Assembly: GCA_045601465.1 (NCBI GenBank)
Contig: JAZRZU010000065.1
Location: 1-9,036, forward strand
Direction: 5' to 3'
DNA length: 9,036 bases
DNA from: RGIG3009 sp045601465
GTDB taxonomy: Bacteria; Bacillota; Clostridia; Oscillospirales; Acutalibacteraceae
The translations under genes were made by a program, and so were the position numbers. The notes under the pieces were generated by a model, which was given only the letters and a program-made list of their open reading frames with translations, searched no databases and had not been told where the DNA came from. Positions 1 through 5,986 of the stretch are shown here, piece by piece. The stretch's first letter is position 1, and each line of letters begins with the position of its first letter.

Positions 1-1
1 C

Positions 2-142
2 ATCGCCCTTGCCAAACAGCAAGCCAAAGGCGCCATCGCTTTGCGGGGTAAGATGATCGACGCCCCCATCGTTGCCCGTGCCGAGCGCACGATTTCTGCG
101 GCAAAAACCTTGGGAATTCGAAGGAGTGGTGAAGATGAATAA
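2..142 (+). CDS. citE: Lyase beta subunit (CitE family), C-terminal end only
   Basis: The window opens inside this gene; only the last 46 residues and the TAA at 140-142 are present. The visible tail contains GAIALRGKMIDAPIVARAE, which matches the conserved end of CitE-family proteins (citrate lyase beta / HpcH-HpaI aldolase family), where a G-K-M-(I/V)-D-x-P-(I/V) segment precedes a final helix. CitE cleaves the acyl carrier protein-bound citryl or citramalyl thioester into acetyl-carrier plus oxaloacetate or pyruvate. Its stop overlaps the start of the next gene by 8 nt, so the two are probably translationally coupled, as citE and citF usually are. The catalytic region lies outside the window, so citrate cannot be told from citramalate on this fragment. 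Context (glutamate mutase, mesaconase-like genes) favours citramalate lyase. Confidence 0.85.
   Translation: MALAKQQAKGAIALRGKMIDAPIVARAERTISAAKTLGIRRSGEDE
121..126 (+). promoter_or_regulatory. Ribosome binding site that fixes the citF start
   Basis: AAGGAG lies 8 nt before the ATG at 135. It lies inside the end of citE, and it rules out the upstream in-frame ATG at 72, which would lie entirely within citE in another frame. Confidence 0.8.
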
Positions 143-1538
143 AGTCGTACACTCTCTCAAAGAAGCCATCCAACTTGCCAATTTACAAGACGGTATGACC
201 GTTTCTTTTCACCATCACCTGCGAAACGGTGACTATGTGCTGAATATGGTGATGGAAGCGATTGCCGAGCTGGGAATTAAAAATCTTACCGTCAACGCAA
301 GTTCGCTTTTTGATATTCACAAACCGATTATAGACCATATCCGAAATAAAACGGTAACAAAAATTGCCACCGACTATGTTTCGGCAAATTTAGGAAAAGT
401 TTTTTCCACAGGCATTTTGGAGAATCCGATCGAATTCCGCACCCACGGCGGCCGTCCCGCTGACATCGAATCGGGTAAAACGCCCATAGACGTTGCCTTT
501 ATCGCAGCACCTACTGCGGACAACATGGGCAACTGTACGGGAAAGATCGGTAAATCTGCCTGCGGTAGTTTAGGCTATGCCTTTGCCGATGCCATGCACG
601 CAAAAAAAGTGGTGCTCATTACGGATAATCTGGTGGAATACCCGCTTACCGACTATTCGATTTCGGAAAAATATATCGACTATGTCGTAACGGTAGACGC
701 AATCGGCGATCCGAACGGTATTGTGTCGGGTACCACCCGTATCACACGTGACCCAATCGGTCTTATCATGGCGTCGAATGCCGCAAAAGTCATTGAGGCA
801 TCCGGTCTTTTGAAAAAAGGCTTTTCATTCCAGACAGGCGCCGGCGGCGCCTCACTTGCCGCCGCAAAATTCTTAAAAGACATTATGCTGGAAAAACAAA
901 TCGAGGGTAGCTTTGGTCTTGGCGGTATTACGGGATATATGGTGGATATGCTCAAAGCCGGTTGCTTTAAAGAATTGCTGGATGTACAGTGCTTTGACCT
1001 TCATGCCGTAGAGTCGATCCGTCAAAACCCTGTGCACCGGGAAATTTCGGCAATCGAATATGCCTCCCCCAACAACCCCGATGCCGCTGTGAATAAACTG
1101 GATGTTGTGATTTTGGGCGCCACCGAGATCGATACCGACTTTAACGTAAATGTCCATACCGATTCCAACGGCTTTATGATGGGTGGCTCCGGCGGACACA
1201 GTGACACCGCCGCCGGCTCGAAACTGTCAATGATCATAGCCCCGATGTTCAGAGCCAGACTTCCCATTGTTACCGACCGTGTGACGTGTATTTCAACCCC
1301 GGGCAAGGATATTGATGTTTTGGTAACACAGGGCGGCATTGCTGTCAACCCGAAAAATAAAGAACTTCGCCAACGACTTGTGGATGCAAAACTTCCGGTT
1401 GTGGATATTTTTGATTTAAAGAAAAAGGTCGAAAATATTACAGGGGTTCCCCATAAGCTTCCGAAGGGCGACCGCAAGGTTGCTACCATCATTGGAAGAA
1501 ACGGCGATATTTTAGACAACATATACAATGCAACATAA
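135..1538 (+). CDS. citF: Citrate/citramalate lyase alpha subunit (acyl-carrier transferase)
   Basis: This 467-residue protein is the alpha subunit of a citrate-lyase-type complex. It swaps the acetyl group on the carrier protein for citrate or citramalate, using a CoA-transferase-like fold in the cytoplasm. Family signatures visible are FHHHLRNGD (residues 25-33), GGRPADIESG (105-114), QTGAGGAS (233-240), a GLGGIT segment near 260, FNVNV before GGSGGH (350-355), and GGIAVNPKN near the C-terminus. I chose the ATG at 135 because AAGGAG precedes it; an in-frame ATG at 72 would add 21 residues encoded within citE. E. coli CitF is about 510 residues, and the difference lies mostly in a missing N-terminal lead. 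The next gene is a fumarase-type hydratase instead of the usual citX/citG maturation genes. With glutamate mutase nearby, I infer the substrate is (S)-citramalate, giving acetate and pyruvate. Family assignment is very sure; substrate is inferred. Confidence 0.9.
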   Translation: MNKVVHSLKEAIQLANLQDGMTVSFHHHLRNGDYVLNMVMEAIAELGIKNLTVNASSLFDIHKPIIDHIRNKTVTKIATDYVSANLGKVFSTGILENPIEFRTHGGRPADIESGKTPIDVAFIAAPTADNMGNCTGKIGKSACGSLGYAFADAMHAKKVVLITDNLVEYPLTDYSISEKYIDYVVTVDAIGDPNGIVSGTTRITRDPIGLIMASNAAKVIEASGLLKKGFSFQTGAGGASLAAAKFLKDIMLEKQIEGSFGLGGITGYMVDMLKAGCFKELLDVQCFDLHAVESIRQNPVHREISAIEYASPNNPDAAVNKLDVVILGATEIDTDFNVNVHTDSNGFMMGGSGGHSDTAAGSKLSMIIAPMFRARLPIVTDRVTCISTPGKDIDVLVTQGGIAVNPKNKELRQRLVDAKLPVVDIFDLKKKVENITGVPHKLPKGDRKVATIIGRNGDILDNIYNAT

Positions 1539-1542
1539 AAAT

Positions 1543-1547
1543 GGAGG
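1543..1547 (+). promoter_or_regulatory. Ribosome binding site that fixes the hydratase alpha start
   Basis: GGAGG lies 7 nt before the ATG at 1555. The in-frame ATG at 1528 lies upstream of this site and inside the end of citF, so it is unlikely to be used. Confidence 0.8.
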
Positions 1548-1554
1548 AAAGCCT

Positions 1555-2394
1555 ATGCGTACGATTGATGCCGCAACCATTACAAACACCGTGAAAAAGC
1601 TTTGTATCGAGGCGAACTGTTTTTTAAGCCGTGATATCAAGACTTGTATCACAAAAGCTGAACAAAACGAGCCTTGGCCCCAGGCAAAAGAAATTTTGGG
1701 ACATATCATTGAAAACTATGAAATAGCGGAACAAAAAAAACAGCCCGTTTGTCAAGATACCGGGGTTGCTTGTGTATTCTTAAAAATCGGTCAAGACGTT
1801 CATATCGAGGGCGACGTTAACGATGCGATAAACGAGGGTGTCCGTCAAGGCTACTCGGAGGGGTATCTGCGCAAAAGCGTTGTTGCCGATCCCTTAAACC
1901 GTGTCAACACAGGCGATAACACCCCCGCTATGATCTATATGGAGCTTGTTCCGGGTGACCAAATCGAAATCACCGTAGCGCCCAAAGGTTTCGGCAGTGA
2001 AAACATGAGCCAAATTGCCATGCTCCGCCCGTCAGACGGACTGGACGGCGTAAAAGCCTTTATTAAACGTGCTGTCCTGGAAGCCGGTCCTAACCCCTGT
2101 CCGCCCATCGTTGTGGGTGTCGGCATCGGCGGAACCTTTGACAAAGCGGCATACCTTGCCAAAAAAGCATTGCTTCGCCCCGTAGATCAACCAAACGAAA
2201 CACCATTTTATGCCGAGCTTGAAAAAGATCTTTTAGAAGAAATCAACGCTTTGGGCATCGGCCCTCAAGGCTTTGGCGGAAAAACGACCGCCCTCGCTGT
2301 CAACATTGAATATTTCCCGACTCATATTGCGGGATTACCTGTTGCAGTCAATATCAACTGCCATGTCACAAGACATAAAACGGAGGTGATATAA
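1555..2394 (+). CDS. Class I fumarase-family hydratase, alpha subunit (probable mesaconase)
   Basis: This 279-residue protein is the alpha (N-terminal) half of a two-subunit, [4Fe-4S]-dependent class I fumarate hydratase. The three expected cluster cysteines are present: Cys66 in PVCQDTG, Cys182 in GPNPCPP and Cys269 in NINCHVTRH. Other family signatures are KGFGSENMS (144-152) and GIGPQGFGGKTTAL (234-247). The family contains fumarases, L-tartrate dehydratases and mesaconases, which hydrate trans-dicarboxylates with similar sites. Lying directly after a CitE/CitF lyase and near glutamate mutase, it probably hydrates mesaconate to (S)-citramalate. It starts 16 nt after citF and ends directly against the beta subunit. 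The enzyme should be oxygen-sensitive because of its exposed cluster iron. Family and subunit are certain; the preferred substrate is inferred from neighbours. Confidence 0.93.
   Translation: MRTIDAATITNTVKKLCIEANCFLSRDIKTCITKAEQNEPWPQAKEILGHIIENYEIAEQKKQPVCQDTGVACVFLKIGQDVHIEGDVNDAINEGVRQGYSEGYLRKSVVADPLNRVNTGDNTPAMIYMELVPGDQIEITVAPKGFGSENMSQIAMLRPSDGLDGVKAFIKRAVLEAGPNPCPPIVVGVGIGGTFDKAAYLAKKALLRPVDQPNETPFYAELEKDLLEEINALGIGPQGFGGKTTALAVNIEYFPTHIAGLPVAVNINCHVTRHKTEVI
2382..2389 (+). promoter_or_regulatory. Strong ribosome binding site for the hydratase beta subunit
   Basis: GGAGGTGA is a long match to the 16S 3' end. It lies within the last codons of the alpha gene, with GGAGG 8 nt before the ATG at 2395. 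Such a placement suits matched synthesis of the two subunits. Confidence 0.75.
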
Positions 2395-2952
2395 ATGGCC
2401 GTAAAAATCAACACACCATTTACCCAAGAAAAAGTCCGCAGTTTAAAAGCGGGCGATAGCTGCTTGATTTCCGGTGTTATTTACACAGCCAGAGACGCAG
2501 CCCACAAACGTTTATGCGAACTAATTGCCGAAAATAAACCACTGCCTTTGGATATTAAAGACAGCATCATTTACTTTGTCGGCCCCACCCCCGCAAAACC
2601 GGGCGAAGCGATCGGCTCGGCAGGTCCTACCACCTCCTACCGCATGGATGCTTACAGCCCCTCCTTGATCGAGCTCGGCCAAACAGGTATGATCGGCAAA
2701 GGCAAACGTGGTCCGAATGTCATAGAAGCTATGAAAAAATACGGTGCCGTATATTTCGGCGCGATCGGCGGCTGCGGTGCTTTGCTTTCCAAATGCATTA
2801 AAAAAGCCGAAGTTATCGCCTATGACGACCTGGGTGCTGAGGCAATCCGGCGGCTGGAAGTGGAAGATTTTCCGGTTGTCGTGGTCATTGACAGCGAAGG
2901 CCGTAATCTTTACGAAACAGGTCCCGCCAACTACTTAGCGAAAACCAAATAA
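2395..2952 (+). CDS. Class I fumarase-family hydratase, beta subunit (probable mesaconase)
   Basis: This 185-residue protein is the beta (C-terminal) half of the class I fumarase-type hydratase and is of normal length for the subunit. Visible signatures are RDAAHKR (33-39), GPTPAKPGEAIGSAGPTTS (63-81) followed by YRMD, GMIGKGKRG (98-106) and GAIGGCGAL (122-130), all typical of the beta/C-terminal fumarase domain that completes the active site with the iron-sulfur alpha subunit. The ATG abuts the TAA of the alpha gene with no gap, and a strong ribosome binding site precedes it. Together the two should form an alpha-beta hydratase acting on mesaconate (inferred), fumarate or both. Nothing in the sequence alone separates these substrates. 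It is the last gene of the lyase-hydratase block; a palindrome 18 nt after the stop may end or attenuate transcription. Confidence 0.93.
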   Translation: MAVKINTPFTQEKVRSLKAGDSCLISGVIYTARDAAHKRLCELIAENKPLPLDIKDSIIYFVGPTPAKPGEAIGSAGPTTSYRMDAYSPSLIELGQTGMIGKGKRGPNVIEAMKKYGAVYFGAIGGCGALLSKCIKKAEVIAYDDLGAEAIRRLEVEDFPVVVVIDSEGRNLYETGPANYLAKTK

Positions 2953-2970
2953 ATTTACGCACGATAAATG

Positions 2971-2998
2971 CCCGGTTGACAAAGCTTTGTCAACCGGG
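2971..2998 (+). repeat. Perfect 28-bp palindrome between hydratase and gntR
   Basis: The left arm CCCGGTTGACAAAG is followed at once by its exact reverse complement. In RNA it would fold as a 12-bp stem with an AGCT loop. What follows (TACAATTATT) is only moderately T-rich, so it would be a weak intrinsic terminator for the upstream block. The same bases hold the -35 box and the whole spacer of the gntR promoter, so it may instead, or also, be an operator. Confidence 0.9.
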
Positions 2999-3004
2999 TA
3001 CAAT
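2976..3004 (+). promoter_or_regulatory. Predicted sigma-A promoter of the gntR gene
   Basis: TTGACA (2976-2981, full consensus) is followed after exactly 17 bp by TACAAT (2999-3004, five of six). The -35 box and spacer lie wholly inside the 28-bp palindrome, so a protein bound there, or a cruciform, would compete with RNA polymerase. Initiation would be expected near 3011, about 26 nt before the start codon. Confidence 0.75.
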
Positions 3005-3005
3005 T

Positions 3006-3018
3006 ATTATATAACAAT
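3006..3018 (+). promoter_or_regulatory. Candidate regulator operator at the gntR start site
   Basis: ATTATATAAC (3006-3015) is a 10-bp element one base away from the perfect palindrome GTTATATAAC seen before glmS. The surrounding 12-mer TTATATAACAAT (3007-3018) is identical to 4123-4134. It covers the likely transcription start of gntR, a position suited to self-repression. The link to the GntR protein is inferred. Confidence 0.5.
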
Positions 3019-3036
3019 TTTAGCGGAGATGTTAAA

Positions 3037-4011
3037 ATGGACTATATCAATATCAACCCCCAACTGAACATCCCACTTTATCGACAGTTGTCGGACTCGA
3101 TTCGGGTCGCCATAAAAAAAGGAATCCTGATTTCCGGACAAAAGCTTCCCACCGTACAAGAAATGACCGAAATCCTTGGTATTGCACGGGGTACGGTCAA
3201 ACAAGCCTATGACGAACTGGAACACCTCAGCCTTATTGAAAAGGTACAGGGTCGGGGAACGTTTGTCAGTTATCATCACGACAACGCTGCAAATCGCAAA
3301 GAAAAAGCAATGGCCGCCATCGGTGAGATGATTGATTATCTTGAAGATATGGGTCTTTCTCCCCAGGAGATCAATATTTTTATAAACTTAAAACTGCGGG
3401 AACGCTCAGAACAAGAAGCCAACGTCAAGGTAGTTGCCGTGGAATGTAACCCCGAAAATCTATCCCAGATTTCCGAACAACTACGCCACATGAACGGCGT
3501 AGATCTGTATTCTTTCCTGCTCGACAACGTAAAGCAATACCCTTATAAAGTAAATGAAGATTTTGAACTGATCATCACCACTTCCGCCCATGCCGAATAT
3601 TTAGAAAGCGTTGTCCCCAATAAAGGCCGTGTGATACGTGTCGCACTCCGTCTCTCGTCAAGGAGCCTTTCGAAGATCATCAAAATGGAAGCCGGGAAAA
3701 CCGTGGGAATTCTTGCGGGTAGTCGACGCTTTGGAGAATTGCTTTTTAAAACCGCCGAGATGTACTCGGAAAACGTCACGATTGATAACCCTTTTGTTTT
3801 CTCGGAAAATGAAGATATCGCAAACTATATAAAAGACAAGGATATCCTTCTTTTGCCCAAACAGTATGAAAAACATTTAAACCGCACCGCTGCTGAGCTT
3901 ATTTCAAAATTCAGCGGAGAACTGATTGAATGTTATTATGAAATGGACGAAGGCTCACTGTTGTATTTGGAAACCAAAATCAAACGTTTGCTGGATAAGA
4001 AAATCATCTGA
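3037..4011 (+). CDS. GntR-family transcriptional regulator
   Basis: This 324-residue protein has an N-terminal GntR winged helix-turn-helix (about residues 10-77): a helix with PLYRQLSDSIRVAI, the LPTVQEMTEILGIARGTVKQ recognition region (37-56), and the wing ending in VQGRGTFV. Residues about 85-324 form a large effector or oligomerisation domain that I do not recognise as FCD, UTRA or an aminotransferase-like MocR domain; strand-rich stretches such as VKVVAVECNPE, FELIITTSAHA and KTVGILAGS hint at an alpha/beta binding fold. The ATG at 3037 is preceded by GGAG at 3025-3028. It has its own promoter and terminator, and sits between the lyase-hydratase block and the glm genes, so I infer that it regulates them, perhaps in response to glutamate or a pathway intermediate. 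The effector is unknown. Confidence 0.92.
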   Translation: MDYININPQLNIPLYRQLSDSIRVAIKKGILISGQKLPTVQEMTEILGIARGTVKQAYDELEHLSLIEKVQGRGTFVSYHHDNAANRKEKAMAAIGEMIDYLEDMGLSPQEINIFINLKLRERSEQEANVKVVAVECNPENLSQISEQLRHMNGVDLYSFLLDNVKQYPYKVNEDFELIITTSAHAEYLESVVPNKGRVIRVALRLSSRSLSKIIKMEAGKTVGILAGSRRFGELLFKTAEMYSENVTIDNPFVFSENEDIANYIKDKDILLLPKQYEKHLNRTAAELISKFSGELIECYYEMDEGSLLYLETKIKRLLDKKII

Positions 4012-4012
4012 T

Positions 4013-4044
4013 AAGAACCGCCCAACCAAGTTGGGCGGTTCTTT
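4013..4044 (+). terminator. Intrinsic terminator after gntR
   Basis: The arms AAGAACCGCCCAAC (4013-4026) and GTTGGGCGGTTCTT (4030-4043) pair perfectly around a CAA loop, followed by T-rich sequence (TTTCATAATATTT). The hairpin starts right after the gntR stop codon and isolates gntR from the glm genes, which therefore need their own promoter. Confidence 0.88.
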
Positions 4045-4089
4045 CATAATATTTCGACATAGAAATACACCAAAAAGCCAAAACGCAAC

Positions 4090-4118
4090 TTGACAAATGA
4101 TATATAACCATATAAGAT
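4090..4118 (+). promoter_or_regulatory. Predicted promoter of the glm operon
   Basis: TTGACA (4090-4095, full consensus) is separated by 17 bp from TAAGAT (4113-4118, four of six). The weaker -10 box and the operator-like repeats around it suggest a controlled promoter. Initiation would be near 4125. Confidence 0.6.
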
Positions 4119-4134
4119 ATAGTTATATAACAAT
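4099..4134 (+). promoter_or_regulatory. Paired operator-like repeats in the glm promoter
   Basis: GATATATAAC (4099-4108) lies between the -35 and -10 boxes, and the perfect palindrome GTTATATAAC (4122-4131) lies at the expected start of transcription. Their centres are 23 bp apart, close to two helical turns. TATATAAC (4101-4108) and GTTATATA (4122-4129) also form an 8-bp inverted repeat. The 12-mer TTATATAACAAT at 4123-4134 is identical to the one before gntR. I infer binding by the GntR protein. Confidence 0.55.
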
Positions 4135-4144
4135 GTGATTCTAT

Positions 4145-4150
4145 GAGGTG
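4145..4150 (+). promoter_or_regulatory. Ribosome binding site that fixes the glmS start
   Basis: GAGGTG lies 6 nt before the ATG at 4157. The in-frame GTG at 4148 is part of this site and is unlikely to be the start. Confidence 0.75.
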
Positions 4151-4156
4151 CAAAAT

Positions 4157-4594
4157 ATGAGCGACAATGCCAAAAAGAAAAAAATATTAGTTATGGGCGT
4201 CATAGGCGCCGACGTTCACGCAGTTGGCAATAAAATATTGCAGCACGCCTTTACCGAAGCGGGTTTTGAGGTGGTAAACCTGGGGGTTATGGTAGCCCAA
4301 GAAGAATACATCGCTGCCGCCATTGAATCGGGCGCCGATGCCATCGTAGTATCGTCTCTGTACGGGCAAGGAGAACTGGACTGCCGAGGTATGCGTGAAA
4401 AATGCAATGAAGCAGGTCTCAAAGGCATTCCTCTCATCGTAGGCGGCAACATCGTTATCGGCAAACAAAAATTTGAAGACGTTGAAAAACGTTTTAAAGC
4501 AATGGGGTTTGACCGTGCTTTCCCGCCCGGCACGACTCCGGAAACCACGATACAAGCACTGCGTGAACTTTTAAACGTTACCGAGGAAAACTAA
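4157..4594 (+). CDS. glmS: Glutamate mutase sigma subunit (B12-binding)
   Basis: This 145-residue protein is the small (sigma, also called MutS or component S) subunit of methylaspartate mutase, which carries adenosylcobalamin. The base-off/His-on cobalamin motif is complete: D19-x-H21-x-x-G24 in GADVHAVG, where His21 would replace dimethylbenzimidazole as the lower cobalt ligand; S66-x-L68 in VVSSLYGQGE; and Gly96-Gly97 in LIVGGN. The Clostridium cochlearium protein is 137 residues, so this one has a slightly longer lysine-rich N-terminus (AKKKK). The symbol is shared with glucosamine-6-phosphate synthase, to which this is unrelated. It is the first glm gene; the glmL start codon follows its stop without a gap, so coupling is likely. 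Confidence 0.97.
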   Translation: MSDNAKKKKILVMGVIGADVHAVGNKILQHAFTEAGFEVVNLGVMVAQEEYIAAAIESGADAIVVSSLYGQGELDCRGMREKCNEAGLKGIPLIVGGNIVIGKQKFEDVEKRFKAMGFDRAFPPGTTPETTIQALRELLNVTEEN

Positions 4595-5986
4595 ATGAAA
4601 CATGTTTTGTTGATTGATTTCGGCAGTACATACACAAAGCTTACGGCCGTAGACGTTGACAACCAACAAATTCTCGGAACCGCCAGTTCCTACACAACCA
4701 TTGAAACCGATATAAACGATGGGCTTCATAACGGACTTGAAATCTTGGAAAGCAAGATCGGAAAAACCGAGTTTTCGGAATGTTATGCCTGTTCATCCGC
4801 CGCAGGCGGCCTTAAAATGGTGACAAGCGGTCTTGTACCCGAACTAACAGGCGAAGCCGCGCGACTGGCAAGCTTGGGTGCGGGTGCGAAAGTGGTTGGC
4901 GTTTATGCCTTTGAACTCACCGACGATGATTTAGATGAGATCCAAAAGGCAAAACCCGATATCTTTTTACTCGTAGGCGGTACCGACGGCGGGAATACCG
5001 AGTGCATTTTGCACAATGCAAAAGCGTTGGCAAAAATAAACCCCACCTTCCCCATTATCATCGCAGGCAACCGCACCGCTGCGAAAGAATGCCGGGAGAT
5101 ACTCTCGGGCTTTGAGGTTTATGTTTGTCCCAACGTGATGCCGAAGTTTGGCGAACTAAAAATTGAAGACACGCAAAAACAAATACGGGAAATCTTTTTA
5201 AATCGGATCGTACAGGCAAAAGGTTTAAGCCGTGCCACCGAGCTGTTATCCGATATTCTGATGCCGACCCCCGCCGCCGTTTTGCAAGCGGTGGAACTGC
5301 TTTCCAAAGGATGTGAGGGCGAAAGCGGCATCGGCGAACTCATCGCCGTCGACGTAGGCGGTGCCACAACGGATATTTACTCCATTGCCGACGGTATGCC
5401 GGAGCATATGAACACTGTGTATAAAGGGCTCCCCGAGCCTTACGCCAAACGCACCGTCGAGGGTGATATTGGTATGCGATACAGCATTCAAGGTATCTTG
5501 GATGCCGCCGGATTACCGACCGTTTGTGCCTTGTCAGGCTTGCCGGAGAACACTGTTTTAAAAATCGTAGAAAATTTAAAACAAAACCCCGACACGTTGC
5601 CAAACGGTAACCACGAAATGGAATCACTTGACTTTGCGCTGGCAAGTTGCGCCGTTGACGAAGCGGTCACCCGTCACGCAGGTACGATTTCGGAATCTTT
5701 CACCTTGCTTGGAAAAGTCTTGGTGCAAGAAGGAAAAAACCTGACGAGTGTGAAAAATATTGTCGTAACAGGCGGCAGCCTGATCCACTCCAAAAGGATA
5801 TGCGAAATCGCCAAGCACGCACTCTACTCAGTAGAAAAACCGTCTTCCCTTCGCCCCACCGATGCGGATGTCTGGGCAGACAAGCAATACATATTAGCAG
5901 CAATGGGGCTGCTTTCGTCATACTATCCCCAAACCGCACTGAGAATCATGAAAAAGGAGCTTGAATACTATGGAGATACAAAATAA
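4595..5986 (+). CDS. glmL: Glutamate mutase reactivating protein (MutL/GlmL family)
   Basis: This 463-residue protein is a GlmL/MutL-type ATPase of the actin/Hsp70/hexokinase superfamily. Family members restore inactivated glutamate mutase by exchanging damaged cobalamin at the expense of ATP. Nucleotide-binding signatures are the first phosphate loop DFGSTYTK (8-15), the FLLVGGTDGGN segment (124-134), the second phosphate loop VDVGGATTD (252-260) with Asp253 and Asp260, and VVTGGS (390-395) as the adenosine-side loop. It is unrelated to the DNA mismatch repair MutL. The ATG follows the glmS stop directly, with GAGGAAAA just upstream as ribosome binding site. Its end overlaps glmE by 17 nt. 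The position between the sigma and epsilon genes is the standard clostridial order (sigma, reactivase, epsilon), which supports the assignment. Confidence 0.96.
   Translation: MKHVLLIDFGSTYTKLTAVDVDNQQILGTASSYTTIETDINDGLHNGLEILESKIGKTEFSECYACSSAAGGLKMVTSGLVPELTGEAARLASLGAGAKVVGVYAFELTDDDLDEIQKAKPDIFLLVGGTDGGNTECILHNAKALAKINPTFPIIIAGNRTAAKECREILSGFEVYVCPNVMPKFGELKIEDTQKQIREIFLNRIVQAKGLSRATELLSDILMPTPAAVLQAVELLSKGCEGESGIGELIAVDVGGATTDIYSIADGMPEHMNTVYKGLPEPYAKRTVEGDIGMRYSIQGILDAAGLPTVCALSGLPENTVLKIVENLKQNPDTLPNGNHEMESLDFALASCAVDEAVTRHAGTISESFTLLGKVLVQEGKNLTSVKNIVVTGGSLIHSKRICEIAKHALYSVEKPSSLRPTDADVWADKQYILAAMGLLSSYYPQTALRIMKKELEYYGDTK
5954..5959 (+). promoter_or_regulatory. Ribosome binding site that fixes the glmE start
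   Basis: AAGGAG lies 10 nt before the ATG at 5970, inside the end of glmL. The in-frame TTG at 5961 is only 1 nt after this site and so is too close to be used. Confidence 0.75.

Noticed and set aside
72..134. N-terminal extension of CitF from an ATG at 72
   Set aside because: These bases encode the conserved C-terminus of CitE in another frame, the ATG has no good ribosome binding site, and AAGGAG sits at the right distance before the ATG at 135.
1022..1528. 168-codon open frame on the - strand within citF
   Set aside because: It is antisense to a gene with clear family motifs, its product has no recognisable features, and no ribosome binding site or operon context supports it.
1555..2952. 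L-tartrate dehydratase (TtdAB) as identity of the hydratase pair
   Set aside because: The family similarity allows it, but there is no tartrate transporter or regulator nearby, and the lyase and glutamate mutase neighbours fit mesaconate far better.
4045..4156. Possible cobalamin riboswitch before the B12-dependent mutase genes
   Set aside because: Only about 110 bases lie between the gntR terminator and glmS, and with initiation near 4125 the leader would be about 30 nt. No B12-box or conserved riboswitch core is visible.
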